From Arachnopeziza araneosa (lineage: Eukaryota > Ascomycota > Leotiomycetes > Helotiales > Arachnopezizaceae): a stretch of 64,000 nucleotides of DNA. Every line of letters begins with the position of its first letter. Position 1 is the first letter of the stretch. The position numbers were made by a program, and so were the translations under genes. The notes under the pieces are model-generated. The model saw nothing but the letters and a program-made list of their open reading frames with translations. It was not told the origin of the DNA and did not search any database. The stretch lies in assembly GCA_003988855.1 (NCBI GenBank), contig QYAI01000019.1:219321-283320 (forward strand), in the 5' to 3' direction. This document shows positions 23,065-35,787 of the stretch, in pieces.

Positions 23065-26000
23065 ATGGCGCACAATTACGATGTCGGCACAAAAGCGTGG
23101 CAGCCAGATGCTACGGAAGGCTGGGTAGCATCAGAACTTACCTCCAAGACAGCAAATGGAGACAAGATAACTCTCGTCTTTAGGCTTGCTAATGGCCAGG
23201 TTGGTCTACCGATGCCTCCAAGATGGAAGCCTTTATCCTGCTACAGAATTTTTTGGATTTAAGACTATTTACTGACATGTCGCGGATAAAACCAGACAAA
23301 GACAATCGAAACAACCGCGGACGCACTTGCAGAAGACAACAACTCCAAGCTACCCCCTTTGATGAACCCGACAATGTTAGAAGCAAGCGACGACTTGACT
23401 AATCTATCACATCTCAACGAACCGGCTGGTATGAGGCGAATTTCTCTTATTGGGTATACGTACTGATGAATTCTTCTCAGTCCTGCAAGCAATTCGGTTA
23501 CGATACTCTCAAAAGGAGATATATACATACAGCGGGATTGTCCTGATAGCAACCAACCCCTTTGCACGAGTGGATTCGTTGTATGTGCCAGGCATGGTCC
23601 AGGTCTATGCAGGGAAGCAACGGGCAACACAGGCACCTCATTTGTTTGCTATTGCAGAAGAGGCTTTTGCGTATGCTCCTCAGGTCTAACTGAAATGAAT
23701 AGTAGCTAATTCTGTCTAGCGATATGCTGCGCAGTGGAAAGAACCAGACTGTTGTTGTATCTGGGGAGTCTGGAGCCGGCAAGACAGTTAGTGCAAAGTA
23801 CATAATGCGATATTTTGCCACGAGAGAACCTCCGGACCAACCTGGAAAGCGGAAAAATAAGGGCATGGAGTCCATGAGTGAGACCGAAGAGCAAATTCTG
23901 GCAACAAATCCGATAATGGAAGCATTTGGGAATGCAAAGACTACACGAAATGATAACTCTTCAAGATTTGGGAAATACATTGAAATCATGTTCGACGATA
24001 AGACGAACATCATTGGTGCCAAAATCCGCACTTATCTCCTGGAGCGGTCCAGATTAGTATTTCAGCCATTAAAGGAAAGAAACTATCATATTTTCTACCA
24101 GCTTGTTGCCGGAGCTTCGGATAACGAGCGAAAAGAGCTTGATATCTTACCGGTGGAACAGTTTAATTACCTCAACCAAGGTAGTTCCCCTACCATCGAT
24201 GGTGTAGATGATAAAGCAGAGTTTGAAGCATTGAAGAAGTCTTTATCGACGATCGGGGTGGACAAAACTCAACAGTCAGAGATATTCAAACTGCTTGCCG
24301 CTTTGCTACACCTGGGAAATGTTTCTATCACGGCTTCGCGGACGGACTCTGTGTTGGCATCAACAGAGCCGTCTCTTTCGAAAGCTGCAAAGATTTTGGG
24401 TGTCGACCCCGTGGAGTTCGCCAAATGGACAGTAAAGAAACAGTTGATTACCCGAGGAGAAAAGATTACCTCAAATCTTACTCAACAACAGGCAATTGTT
24501 GTAAGGGACTCGGTTGCAAAGTTTGTATATTCGAGCCTCTTTGATTGGCTGGTGGAGAGCATCAACCGTGCCCTGGCTACTGAAGAGGTATTGAACCGCG
24601 TTCAATCTTTCATTGGGGTGCTAGACATTTACGGTTTTGAACACTTCGCCAAGAACTCCTTTGAACAATTCTGCATCAACTATGCCAATGAGAAACTCCA
24701 ACAGGAATTCAATGCTCATGTGTTCAAACTGGAACAGGAGGAATACTTGAAGGAGCAAATTGACTGGACGTTTATCGACTTCTCTGACAATCAACCATGT
24801 ATTGACCTCATAGAAGGGAAGTTGGGCATTCTCTCCCTCCTTGATGAGGAATCCAGACTTCCTATGGGTTCTGATGAGCAATTTGTCACGAAACTTCACC
24901 ATAATTACGCAGCTGACAAGAACAAATTCTATAAAAAGCCACGCTTCGGAAAGTCCGCTTTTACCGTCTGTCACTACGCTATTGACGTTACCTATGAGTC
25001 CGACGGCTTTATTGACAAAAATCGTGACACTGTTCCCGATGAGCACATGGCAGTTTTAAAGGCTTCTACGAATAAGTTCTTGTTGCAAGTCCTCGACGCT
25101 GCTTCAGCCGTCCGCGAGAAAGACACGGCATCTGCTTCATCTGCTTCAGTGAAGCCAGCGGCAGGTAGGAGAATAGGGGTTGCGGTAAACCGGAAGCCAA
25201 CATTAGGAGGCATTTTCAAGTCTTCGTTGATCGAGCTTATGAATACTATCAACAACACGGATGTTCACTATATCCGGTGCATCAAGCCTAATGAGAGCAA
25301 GGAGGCGTGGATGTTTGAAGGGCCGATGGTTCTGAGTCAATTGCGAGCTTGTGGTGTGCTTGAAACTGTAAGGATCAGCTGCGCTGGGTACCCAACAAGA
25401 TGGACATATGAGGAATTTGCCCTCCGATATTATATGCTCGTGCCATCGACATCATGGACATCAGAGATCCGCGCCATGGCGAATGCAATTTTGACAAAGG
25501 CTCTCGGAACGAGTAAGGGTCAGGGTCTGGACAAGTATCAGCTTGGCTTAACGAAAATTTTCTTCCGTGCGGGAATGCTGGCTTTCCTTGAGAACCTACG
25601 TACAAATCGCCTCAATGATTGTGCTGTCATGATTCAAAAGAATTTGAAAGCACAATATTACCGCCGCAAATACCTCGAGGCTAGGGCTTCCATCCTGCTC
25701 TTCCAATCTGTCGTCAGGGGTCATCTTGCTCGAAAACATGCTCAGGAGACACGCAAAGTGAAGGCCGCTACTACCATTCAGCGTGTGTGGCGTGGGCAAA
25801 AGGAGCGCAAAAGGTTTAACGCTATCCGCAATAATCTTATCTTGGCCCAAGCTGCGGCTAAAGGATTTTTGCGGAGAAGAGAAATCATGGATACACAACT
25901 CGGCAATGCAGCTGTCTTGATCCAGAGAGTTTGGCGATCTAGACAACAAATGAAGAGTTGGAGACAGTATAGGCGGAAGGTTACCATTATCCAGAGCTTA

Positions 26001-28183
26001 TGGCGAGGCAAGTCTGCGCGACGTGGATACAAGAAGGTCCGAGAAGAAGCAAGAGATCTTAAACAGATTTCCTATAAGCTAGAAAACAAAGTTGTTGAGC
26101 TTACACAATCGCTTGGGTCGATGAAGCGAGAAAATAAAAATCTGGTGAATCAAGTCGAGAACTACGAAAACCAAATCAAGTCCTGGAAGACCAGACACAA
26201 TGCCCTCGAGACACGTTCCAAGGAATTACAGGGCGAGGCCAACCAGGCAGGTATCACTGCTGCACGCCTTTCTGCAATGGAAGAGGATATGAAAAAACTT
26301 CAGCAGAATTTCGATGATTCTGTCGCAAACATCAAGCGACTGCAAGATGAAGAGAGGGAATTACGCGAATCCCTAAGAACGACTAGTCTCGACCTCGAAG
26401 AGTCTAAAAGAACAAGCGTAGCTCACGAAACTGATAAGGCCACTCTTCGGCAGCAACTTGGTGAATTGCAAGACCAGCTTGAACTTGCAAAGCGTATTGT
26501 CCCACTCATGCCAACCAATGGTGAGCATATGAATGGCACTTCCACTCAGCAACCGTCAAATGGTCTTATCAATTTGGTTTCCTCGAAGAAGCCGAAACGA
26601 CGAAGCGCTGGTGCCGAGACCCGTGATATTGATCGTTTCAGTGCCACTTACAATCCTCGCCCAGTATCCATGGCTGTGACTGGGACGAATCTCCATCGAC
26701 AAGGCCTTCCAGGTTCCACTTTCCTGTCCAACCTTGACAATGTTGAATTCGAACTTGAGAATCTTCTTGCTGACGAAGACGGTCTCAATGAAGAGGTCAC
26801 AATGGGGCTAATTCGGAATCTCAAGATCCCAGCACCAGGAACAACTCCTCCACCTACCGACAAAGAAGTTCTTTTCCCGTCGTACTTGATCAATCTCGTG
26901 ACTTCCGAAATGTGGAATAACGGTTTCGTCAAAGAATCAGAGAGATTCCTGGCAAATGTCATGCAGTCTATTCAGCAAGAGGTCATGCAACATGATGGGG
27001 AAGAAGCCATAAATCCTGGCGCCTTTTGGCTTTCCAACGTGCACGAGATGCTTTCTTTCGTCTTCCTTGCCGAAGATTGGTATGAGGCTCAAAAGACAGA
27101 TAATTACGAGTATGATCGTCTGCTTGAAATCGTCAAGCATGATTTGGAAAGTCTTGAGTTTAATATTTATCACACTTGGATGAAAGTTCTCAAGAAGAAG
27201 TTGCAAAAGATGATCATTCCCGCCATCATTGAATCGCAGTCCCTCCCTGGATTTGTTACCAATGAGAGCAACAGGTTTCTTGGCAAACTCCTTCAGAGCA
27301 ATTCTGCACCAGCTTTCAGCATGGATAATCTTCTCAGTCTATTAAACAATGTTTTCAAAGCCATGAAAGCTTATTACCTGGAGGACTCGATCATAACTCA
27401 AACTATCACTGAGCTGCTAAAACTAGTGGGCGTTACAGCTTTCAATGATCTCCTCATGCGCAGAAATTTCTTATCCTGGAAGAGAGGGCTTCAAATCAAC
27501 TATAATATTACTCGGATTGAGGAATGGTGCAAGAGTCACGATATGCCAGAAGGGACTCTACAGCTTGAGCATCTCATGGTGGGTCAATCCAAAAGCCTCA
27601 ACTAGGTCAGCCGTTGTTAACAGCTTATAGCAAGCAACAAAGCTCCTTCAGTTGAAGAAAGCTACGTTGAATGATATTGAGATCATTCAAGACATCTGCT
27701 GGATGTAAGACTAGCTCCGTGCGTTCTCGACCTATTGCTAATCCTTTCATAGGCTCTCGCCCAACCAAATTCAAAAATTATTGAATCAATACCTAGTGGC
27801 CGACTACGAACAGCCCATCAATGGAGAGATCATGAAGGCCGTGGCTTCTCGGGTTACCGAGAAAAGTGATGTTCTCCTTCTGGCTGCTGTAGACATGGAT
27901 GATAGTGGCCCCTATGAGATTGCCGAGCCTCGTGTAATCACCGCTTTAGAGACATACACCCCTTCATGTGAGTATATTATCGCTTGATTTCTATTCCACC
28001 TCATTATGCAAATCTTGCATCGATCCATATCGAAGTTTGCCAAACTAACTCTATTTAGGGCTCCAAACACCTCGTCTGAAACGTCTTGCAGAGATCGTCT
28101 CAGCACAGGCAATTGCGCAACAGGAGAAATTCGAATACCCACCTGACAGTGATCTTACCGACAGTGAGACCAACGGCGCTTGA
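23065..28183 (+). CDS. myo2: class V myosin heavy chain
   Basis: Seven exons: 23065-23199, 23296-23428, 23481-23670, 23720-27578 (one 3.9 kb exon), 27631-27704, 27753-27967 and 28059-28183, giving 1576 aa. The motor head has the P-loop GESGAGKT (168-175), switch I region NDNSSRFGKY, LDIYGFEHF and the actin-binding LIELMNTINNTDVHYIRCIKPN. A neck with about six IQ motifs (IQRVWRGQKERKR, IQSLWRGKSARRG and others) binds calmodulin-type light chains. A coiled coil follows, then a globular DIL tail (EGTLQLEHLMQATKLLQLKK across an intron). Family role: actin-based transport of secretory vesicles and organelles towards the hyphal tip. Length and domain order are normal. All six introns are GT-AG and three of them fall in the last 600 bp. 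Confidence 0.97.
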
Positions 28184-28828
28184 ACGCTGAAGCCTCGATT
28201 TTCGCGGCAGCTTTTATAGAGCAAGCGGCAACCTTAATGATTTCTATTCTCCTGTACTAATTTAACCCAACAAACGAAGATCTTTTGCCGTCAGCTCAGA
28301 GGCTTTTTGTATAACCCAAGCAAGAGTCTTGATTGTCTACGTATACTCATGTTTTATGTGGTATTTGTGTTCGAAAGACCAGCACAGCGGATATCTAGTG
28401 CACTGTATAGATTTCCCGCCCGGCGTTGAATCGATTAAGGATATGTATGTTAGTCAGAGCGATCTTTTTTCCTTGAAAGAGCATGGATAAGGCATCGAAA
28501 ATCTATCCCAGTGCTATTAGAGTAGCAGAACCTAAGCAACCACCGTCAATCTGTTACCTCTTTTTTAGAATAAGGCGAATGGTAGTGCACTCCATATTTG
28601 ATACTTTCAAACCAAGTACCCACTCATGAGGCTATGGTGAGAATTGCCGAGATTAGTTGAATTAGTTGACATGTTAGTAAAGTGGGTGGTAATCAATTTA
28701 AGTGAGTAAACTAGCGGGGAATATTCGCGACTTCATCAGTCAGTGTGCCCAGCTTCTTCTTATCGATAAGCCAGCCCCAGCCCCACCAAGGCAGAGAAAA
28801 ATAATCATGAGGAACTATCAACTACGAG
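28184..28828. other. intergenic region myosin V to fap7
   Basis: A 3' UTR plus the promoter of the next gene, 645 bp. No coding frame, RNA gene or repeat recognised. Confidence 0.4.
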
Positions 28829-29457
28829 TTGCAACAGACTATGCGATCTCGACCTAACATTATCATCACTGGTACTCCAGGTGTTGGCAAAACAACCCAT
28901 TGTGAGGTTCTTGCCGAGAACACGGGCTTAAAACACCTTTCAATCAACGACATTGTGAAGGAGAGGGGCTGTCACGACGGCTATGACGAGCAATTCAAAA
29001 GTTGGATTGTCGATGAAGATAAGGTTTGCAGTAAAATAGAAGAGTAAAGATGAAAACTAATACTTCACAGCTGCTGGATTCAATAGAAGATGAGGTGAAG
29101 AAGGGTGGATACATCATAGACTGGCATGCTTGTGACCTTTTTCCGAAAAGCTGGATTGATCTTGTGGTGGTCCTACGTGTTGACTCCACACTCTTATATG
29201 ATCGCTTAACGGCAAGGTAAGAAACCTATTCCATAACCCAATCTAGGCGCTGGGGCTAAGTGTCGTATAGAGACTATCCAGAAGCGAAGCTTCAGGAGAA
29301 TTTGGACTCGGAAATAATGGAGGTGCTGCTCCAAGAAGCACGGGAATCATATGACGAAGAGATAGTGGTCGAGCTCACGAGCAACAACTCCGACGATATG
29401 GAAAGCAACATAGAGCGAATTGAGAGTTGGATCAAACAGTGGCAGAGGGATAATTAG
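28829..29457 (+). CDS. fap7: adenylate kinase isoenzyme 6 / Fap7 ribosome biogenesis factor
   Basis: Three exons: 28829-29023, 29071-29216 and 29271-29457, giving 175 aa (171 aa if the second ATG at 28841 is used). The Walker A is GTPGVGKTTHCEVLAE. The NMP-binding stretch is LSINDIVKERG, the core YIIDWHACDLFPKSW and the LID-side motif DRLTARDYPEAKLQENLDSE. All are diagnostic of AK6/Fap7. Family knowledge: it works with Rps14 in late 20S pre-rRNA cleavage and has weak adenylate kinase activity. The stop at 29457 is only 37 bp from the stop of the opposing ham1 gene, so the transcripts must overlap at their 3' ends. Confidence 0.95.
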
Positions 29458-29494
29458 CTAGATTTCAACCCAAAAATATTCTTAGACCCGCTCG

Positions 29495-30311
29495 CTATTT
29501 CATTTCTTGTGCTTGTTGTAGCCAAACCTTGAGCTTCTCGAGTGCACGGAATCGATGAGATATTTTGTTCTTCTCAACCTTATTCATCTCGGCATATCTA
29601 ATGCGTTTCAGCAAAATATATTACTCAAGGTTTAATACATACGTTCTTCCTTCATATTCGAAGATCGGATCCCATCCTGTGGAAAGCTAATTAGATCCGC
29701 CATTGTACTATGGTATGACCAAGATAGCACTGACCGAAGTTAGGTGGTCCTCTTGCTGGAACTATTTTCCCCTAAGAATATTTATTAGACATGCAAATGA
29801 TTTCGGGAAGAAATCCCACATCTGTTCGGCCTTGGAATAACACCGGCTCGTGCCCAGGTCCTTCACAGTAAGCAAAAGTGCAAATAGCTTGAGCAGATTT
29901 ATCTGGGTATGCAGCGAGAAGATTGTTGAGTCCCTCGTGACCCAGTGCTTCAAGAAACCATTTTCTACCAATTTATCAGCCTCGGCCGTCAGATGAGAAT
30001 GCTGAATACATATATGGTCCCGGAAGTTCCTTTAGAGCATTGAAGCAAAGGCACGTATCTTCAACGAGAACAGGCCCTTGAATCTATACAAGCCATGAGC
30101 ATCTTCAGATCAGAATGATACGATGGTCTCAACAACGTACAACTTGCGCAGCTCTTCTGCATTTGTCTACTGAGATTTCTTCGATGGTCCCTTGAATTTC
30201 CACCATGTCCAGCGCTTGGCTCTCTAAATTTACGACTTCGCCAAGTATCGCCTTGACTTCTATGAGTTTGATTTTATTTCCTGTAATGAAATTTAGCGTT
30301 TTGAGAGCCAT
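29495..30311 (-). CDS. ham1: inosine triphosphate pyrophosphatase
   Basis: Six exons (minus): 30311-30141, 30083-30010, 29964-29820, 29771-29735, 29676-29643 and 29597-29495, giving 187 aa. Start FITGNKIKLIEV is the canonical SHR-type nucleotide-binding motif. EIQGTIEEIS, GPVLVEDTCLCFNALKELPGPYIKWFLEALG (residues about 61-91), ARGPPNFGWDPIF and NKISHRFRAL follow. The enzyme hydrolyses ITP, dITP and XTP to monophosphates, keeping deaminated purines out of DNA and RNA. Two exons are only 34 and 37 nt and introns are 45-58 nt. The longest single frame in this area (29762-29971) is not the gene but a shadow in another frame. Confidence 0.94.
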
Positions 30312-30839
30312 GTTTGCCCTATATTTTGAAGTTATATCGAAGGGTTTAACCTGGAGAGCATTTTACGGATGTCGCTTACGAGTAGCAATAACAGGGAGAT
30401 CCACTAAGGTTAGCTGATTGAACAAATACTTGAGTAGGTAGCATAAAGTCGAGGCTCACTGTCAAACCCCCGCCTAATTGTCCAGAGTTAGCACTTACAT
30501 TCCAAAAAAATTATAGACAGCTAGACCTTACGGGCATATAACGGGTTGTTACGACCGTCATTTCATATTATTGTAGATGAGTCATTCGAGGATGCTCAGT
30601 GTGCCACGAAATAGTTCAACCCCTAGTCGTATAGAATTACTATGGCTTCAGAGTGGCGCACCATATAATTGCTATAGATACCACCTCTTCTATTACAAGG
30701 AGAGAATATGAGAAAACGTGGAGTCACGTGTCATTCAGGCTGACTTCCCGTTCTGGCCGTGCACATTGCGCCTCTTGTCAAACCACTATCCTCTACTTCG
30801 ATGTGTTCTATACCAAACTCTCTCGCGTGTATTGACGAC
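30312..30839. promoter_or_regulatory. divergent promoter region ham1 / P450
   Basis: This is 528 bp between opposite start codons. A TCACGTG E-box-like hexamer core lies at about 30725-30731. Nothing else recognised. Confidence 0.4.
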
Positions 30840-33438
30840 ATGGATGCTTTTCACGAACGGGAATTTGATCTAGCGGGCTCGAAGGGGCTAGTGTCAATTG
30901 TTTGGCACTCGTTTCACTTAAAAGCAATCTTCTGTACCCTCCTCTTTACCACTGTTGTCCTTATAGTATTTACTCGGGTCTTGTCTGGTTTTACTTCCGT
31001 AAATTCTAATATGGCATACCCGAAAAGGGTTCCCATGACTCCGTACTCCATACCCATAATCGGCCATTCGTTGTCTTTGTAGGTTGTCATACAACTCCAT
31101 CTTGTCTGCAATTGGCTAACCAAGATCAGTTTCTCTGACCCATCCAAATTCATGAGCCGATTAAGGTAGGTGGTGGATTTTCAGAATTAGTCTCTTTCTA
31201 ATGAAAAGGTAGAGATCGTAACGAAGACGGCATTTTCGCAATAAACATATTCTCAAACACCCTCAACATCGTTTCTAATCCCCATCTTGTTAGCGATGTC
31301 ACGTCTCAAAAAAACACTACTCTACCATTTACACCGGTAAGATTTATTCTTGTACAAATTCTATTTTTTCCTGTTCAGCCTCCAGAGCGTCAGAACCAAT
31401 TCTAGCTAGTACAAAACTAATCCGATGATAGATTGCTTGGAATGTTGTGCAGAGGGTCTGCCATTCTTATAGGTGGTATTGCTTTTAACTAATTCGATGA
31501 CAGTTCTTCGGGCTCCCTAAGAACAGCAAAGAGAAGTACATGGAATCATGGGACGTATGGATATTCGAGCGGTAGGTAGATCTTGATTACTGACTCGAGT
31601 AGGAGCTGAACTCGATTTCGGGGTATATTATGAGAGAGCCGTCTCTGAGCAACATGATGGAAATATGGACTCGCCACTTTCAAGCCAATGTACCATCCAT
31701 GATATCATTTCAAAAATCAGATATCGATTTGCAATTATGGGAACGCTCTGCAAAAACGACGTATGTTTCTGCTAATGAAGTTGAATGTAATTTAATGGCC
31801 CTCACATATAATCTGCTCGGAAGTGTTTCTGTCCCAGCCATGTTGTAAGCACCCCATTTCTCATGAGTACTCTACCTAGACTGGTGAACTTGCATCAGCT
31901 CCCAATGCAATCAGGTCCATTGTGCTTGTCTTCTGGCTCATAACATAGGCTGAGCATGAAAAGAGGAGAGTTTACTAATGTTGCTAAAGTGGCAGCGCTC
32001 TTTATGAGAAATATCCTAATCTTCTCCAAAATATTTATACAATGGATAGCGGTATGAATTGGTTTTTAATGGGGCTCCCAGCTTTCTTCCCATGGCCTGG
32101 CGTCATGAAGGCTCATGTCGCCCGGCGTGAACTCTGGTAAAGTTATTTTCATACTAAACTACCAATATCTCTTATTGGCGCTCTGGGATTTAGAACTTGG
32201 CTCTGGAGAAATATGCACATAAATTCTTAACTCTTCTGCTTCAAAACAGCTCCTAAAACTATAGAACCCCTCTACGAAACCAGCTGTTTAGTGCACTAAT
32301 TTGATGACAGGCAAAGTCTCGATGACCAACAACGAACATTAGATGCAATTGTGGAAGGAAGCTCCGTTGATTTATCATGGGGAGACCTAGACGACGTTAG
32401 TGATTTTATCCGAAAGCGGCACGAGCTATTCAAAAGTAAGGCATCTGAGTATAATTCGGTATCCTAACTCATTGTTAACTCTAGATCGTGGGTTCAAAGT
32501 TCAAGAGAGAGGAGATATATCGGTGAGTTTCGTAGTTTGCCTTGAACACTATTTGTACTCAACTGCCTTGACCAATGTTTCTAATTACCCCAAAGATCCT
32601 CTGGGCACTTACTGTCAACGCGAATGCCTTGGTATTTTGGCAAATCTTATATATCCTCACCACTCCAAATCTTCTTGCCCGAATCAGGGAGGAAGTTGCC
32701 CCATTCGCCATAGTAACAAATGGTATTTCCATTGGCAAGATATCCGAAGCTCCCAAACTCAACATTCTTCCTACTGAAATCTCCAAGAAGTGCCCAGTTT
32801 TAAAGGCTACCTATCTGGAGGCTTTGAGATTGGTTGACCAGCCATGGTCCGTTCGAGCGGTTGCCAAAGATGTTGTACTCTCATCTAAAGACGCTTCAAA
32901 CTCATCGTTTAAAATTGACAAGGGATCATATGTCGTCATTCCTCACGAGATTCATATGCGGGATCCCGCTTTTTTTCCTGATAGCGATGGATTCAATCCA
33001 GAACGGTTTCTCTCTACGAAAGACGATGGAACCATATCCGTTGAGATGGGCACGATTCGTCCGTACGGAGGTGGAGCAAGTATGTGTAAGGGTCGGACTT
33101 TTGCTGAGAGAGAGTGTCTGGCTTTTGTTGCAGGGGTTTTGTCCTTATGGGTCAGTTTCATTCCAGACCGTTTTCATATTTTCCACCATCAAGAGCCTGC
33201 AATCTATGACTTGTCAAAACAACGCATCTATTTTTCTAGGTGATGCCCTGGAAGCGGGATAATCGAACCTGGCATATTTTCCAAGGATCAATAATGGGAC
33301 AACATTCTAATTCATTGGCAGGATATTCACCCTGTGGATCCTGAGGGATGGATCATTCCTAAGCAGCAAAAAGCGAGCGCAATATCGAGACCCGTGAAAG
33401 ATGTCCGGGTCAGGATAAAGCGGAGATCATTTGAATAA
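30840..33438 (+). CDS. cytochrome P450, CYP7/CYP8-like fungal family
   Basis: Ten exons: 30840-31078, 31130-31165, 31213-31336, 31504-31554, 31603-31844, 31990-32136, 32311-32435, 32485-32522, 32596-33150 and 33322-33438, giving 557 aa. An N-terminal anchor (about residues 20-43) is followed by the proline-rich hinge. ExxR is EALR (409-412), PERF follows FFPDSDGFN, and the haem-binding loop PYGGGASMCKGR has its Cys at about 498. The loop with GGGASMCKG resembles CYP7/CYP8-type sterol hydroxylases and related fungal P450s; the substrate is unknown. It should sit in the ER. Four introns are 145-174 nt (31337, 31845, 32137, 33151) among short ones. The 31555 junction was chosen because the GTAGGT at 31572 leaves no usable acceptor in phase. 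An upstream in-frame ATG lies at 30759. Confidence 0.85.
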
Positions 33439-34272
33439 AATGAGAAGGAAATCGCATTTACCAAAAAATTACTACGGAGGTCATAAACTCGTGGCATGTA
33501 TCCATATTCTATGTCTTCAATCGATTACCGGCAATACATGGCTGTAACATGAATGGAAAATCTTAGGAGGACATGGCATTTTCTACATTGGACTGTCAAA
33601 GTTTTATTCTTTGTAACGGATGAGAGTATGGGTGTTTGGCGTTTAACACTTAGCAGTGTTTCAAGCCACGAGCCACGAATACGAGTTGGTGCAACCTCTA
33701 GTAGGTGAAGGAGACGCCTCAATATAGCCGGAGTTGATTTAATTGAACAAGGGGGTTTTTGCTTCTAAAAAATCCTTAGATCACACCTAAGTAGAATTCC
33801 TTCCCAGTGAAGGTGACCCAGGTAGGTTTCATTTTTGACATACGTAAAGGAGGGGGAATTGACTTTTCGCTCGCTTATGACATGAAGTTATATCAAGCCA
33901 TTTAAACAGCTGACCATATAAGCACTCTAGGAATGGTCATCAAGAAGAAATTTACATTTAAGGAGTGAAGTCGCTGGCATTTATGCACAACCTAAGCTCT
34001 TGGGGTAATACTCTGTCACAGATGAGATGAACGCTGTTGCACAAATGACTTTAAAAAGCTCGTTTCTCTGAGTCTAGCAAGACCAACTATTTCAAGTAAC
34101 CTGTTGCGCTATTTCTGCGTACATTACGATCAATCGTCACTCTTGACGGACGCACTAAGTATTGTACCTAGTGGAACTTATTAGTCGCAAGAAGTCTGTC
34201 TATGAAGGACCAAGACTGGTCTAAGCGAGCAGTTTAGATATCGGAATTTATGTAATTTGGCCCAGGTGCTTC
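33439..34272. other. convergent 3' region between P450 and AMPK beta genes
   Basis: 834 bp between two stop codons. No coding frame with a recognisable domain, no RNA gene and no repeat. It should hold both terminators. Confidence 0.4.
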
Positions 34273-35787
34273 TCAGTCATCACCGGTCGGCTTGTACATA
34301 ATCGTGGTTACATACTACAGCACAATGTCAGCACGTTGTCCTCGGTAGCTACGGTACCAAACTTGCCTTCCTCTTATACCTCGTGGTTGCGGAAACGGCA
34401 AGAACATTATTCTTAATACTGCTTGTGGCGAGGTGGTTTAAGACAGTGTGATTAGGCATGGTTAAAACACTGTTATCGTCCTTCATAGGTGTGGCAGCAT
34501 TAAGAATTGGCTTGCCCAGGAATCCGGGAAGACTAGGTGGTGTAGGCAGCTTCTCAATCGCAGCAGCAGCATACTGGTACTCGTTGGAGTCCTCCGATTT
34601 ATCAAGATCGAGCAGATATTGTGGCACTTGAGAAGAATATTTTTCAGGCGGTAAAACTGGTTTCGCTCTTGGTGGTGGCTTGGTCGTTCTCGTGTTATCA
34701 TCTTCCACTGTCTGCGATTCATCGTGTTTTGGTGGGCTATCAGAATGAACCTGATTACTCGCTTCAGGAGTATTTGCAGCTTCTATGGAGGACGGGATAT
34801 CCTGAGGTATATCATCCGCACTGACTTCTATGTAGTTGACAAGGTTATTACCAAAATCTACCGTGGTGGGAAGATCATTCGAGCATTGCATGACAGTGTC
34901 GACAATGAACCTAATGTGATGCGTTCCTGGGCGAACGGGGATCATAGCTCGAAGGAGACCCGGTTGACCATCACTATGGTTACAGGTTAGGGAGGATCGA
35001 AAGAGAGAAAGAGAGCAAGTATTTCTACTGACATGGGATGAAGACGGTGCTTCTTGTTCCAGTGGAAGATCGTTCCTGTCACGTAAACTTTGTCACCGCC
35101 TTGTCGCCATTCAAAGGTAGTTGGAACGGTAGCTTTCGTCTTGTCAACCTGAAGTTCCTCGGCATCATCCTCGTCGATAGTGGTATTGCTCAAAGCAGAA
35201 GAGCGGCGCGGCAGTGTATCATTATCAAGGGTCTCGATATCTAGTATAGGAGCATCTACGTCTGGCGGAGCAATGATCGGAGATCCGGGAGTGTGCACTT
35301 CTTCCTCTATGGGAAGGGGTAGCCTTGGGGGCCGCGTGAGATGATATGACATATCTTGTGTAACTGGTGGTCCAGATGGCTCAATTGATTGCGAATAGGA
35401 GGATCGAGAGGCTGAGGGCTCAGTAATCGACGTATTCTTCGGAACATTCACTGGCTGGCTAGGATATAGCTCTACTTTTGCTGGCAGAGCGCTTATCTGC
35501 GAATCACCGCTCTGGTGAGATGAGCTGTTCTGACTCGAACTCGGACTGGGGCTTGCAAGCGGCTGATTCAGATGCGTAGCAGCATGCGACTGAGAATTGC
35601 GAGTGCGATGCGTCGTAGTGGTAGTGCCGCGGGCCTGGGCTAAGGATGCCTCGGCGGGTGCACGTTGAGCTTGAATCAGATTTCTAGGATCCCTTCGAGC
35701 TGAGGATGTTCTTGAAGCTTCATGGCTTGACGGAGCCGGAGAAGAGGGATTTGGAGGCTTGGAATTGGTTGAGGGATTGTTGCCCAT
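34273..35787 (-). CDS. gal83: AMP-activated/SNF1 kinase beta subunit
   Basis: Three exons (minus): 35787-35033, 34973-34367 and 34314-34273, giving 467 aa. It begins MGNNPS, an N-myristoylation consensus, followed by about 210 low-complexity S/T/P/N residues. The glycogen-binding CBM48 module (TTFEWRQGGDKVYVTGTIF, HWNKKHRL, then RPGTHHIRFIVD, DFGNNLVNYIEV) is split by a 59-nt intron. The ASC complex-forming domain (VPQYLLDLDKSE; MPNHTVLNHLATSSIKNN; TTRYKRKYVTTIMYKP) closes the protein. The second intron (34315-34366) has a GC donor, AAG|GCAAGT, and is needed to reach the conserved last YVTTIMYKP exon. The subunit scaffolds Snf1 and gamma and sets kinase location. The N-terminus is longer than in animals, as is usual in fungi. 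Confidence 0.93.

Noticed and set aside
29762..29971. Minus-strand 69-codon frame within ham1
   Set aside because: It overlaps ham1 exon 3 in the wrong frame; the six-exon ham1 model explains the sequence.
31572..31620. GTAGGT at 31572 as the donor of P450 intron 4
   Set aside because: It is a good-looking site, but no acceptor in the required phase exists before the conserved MREPSLS segment; GTATGG at 31555 with the TAG at 31600-31602 works.
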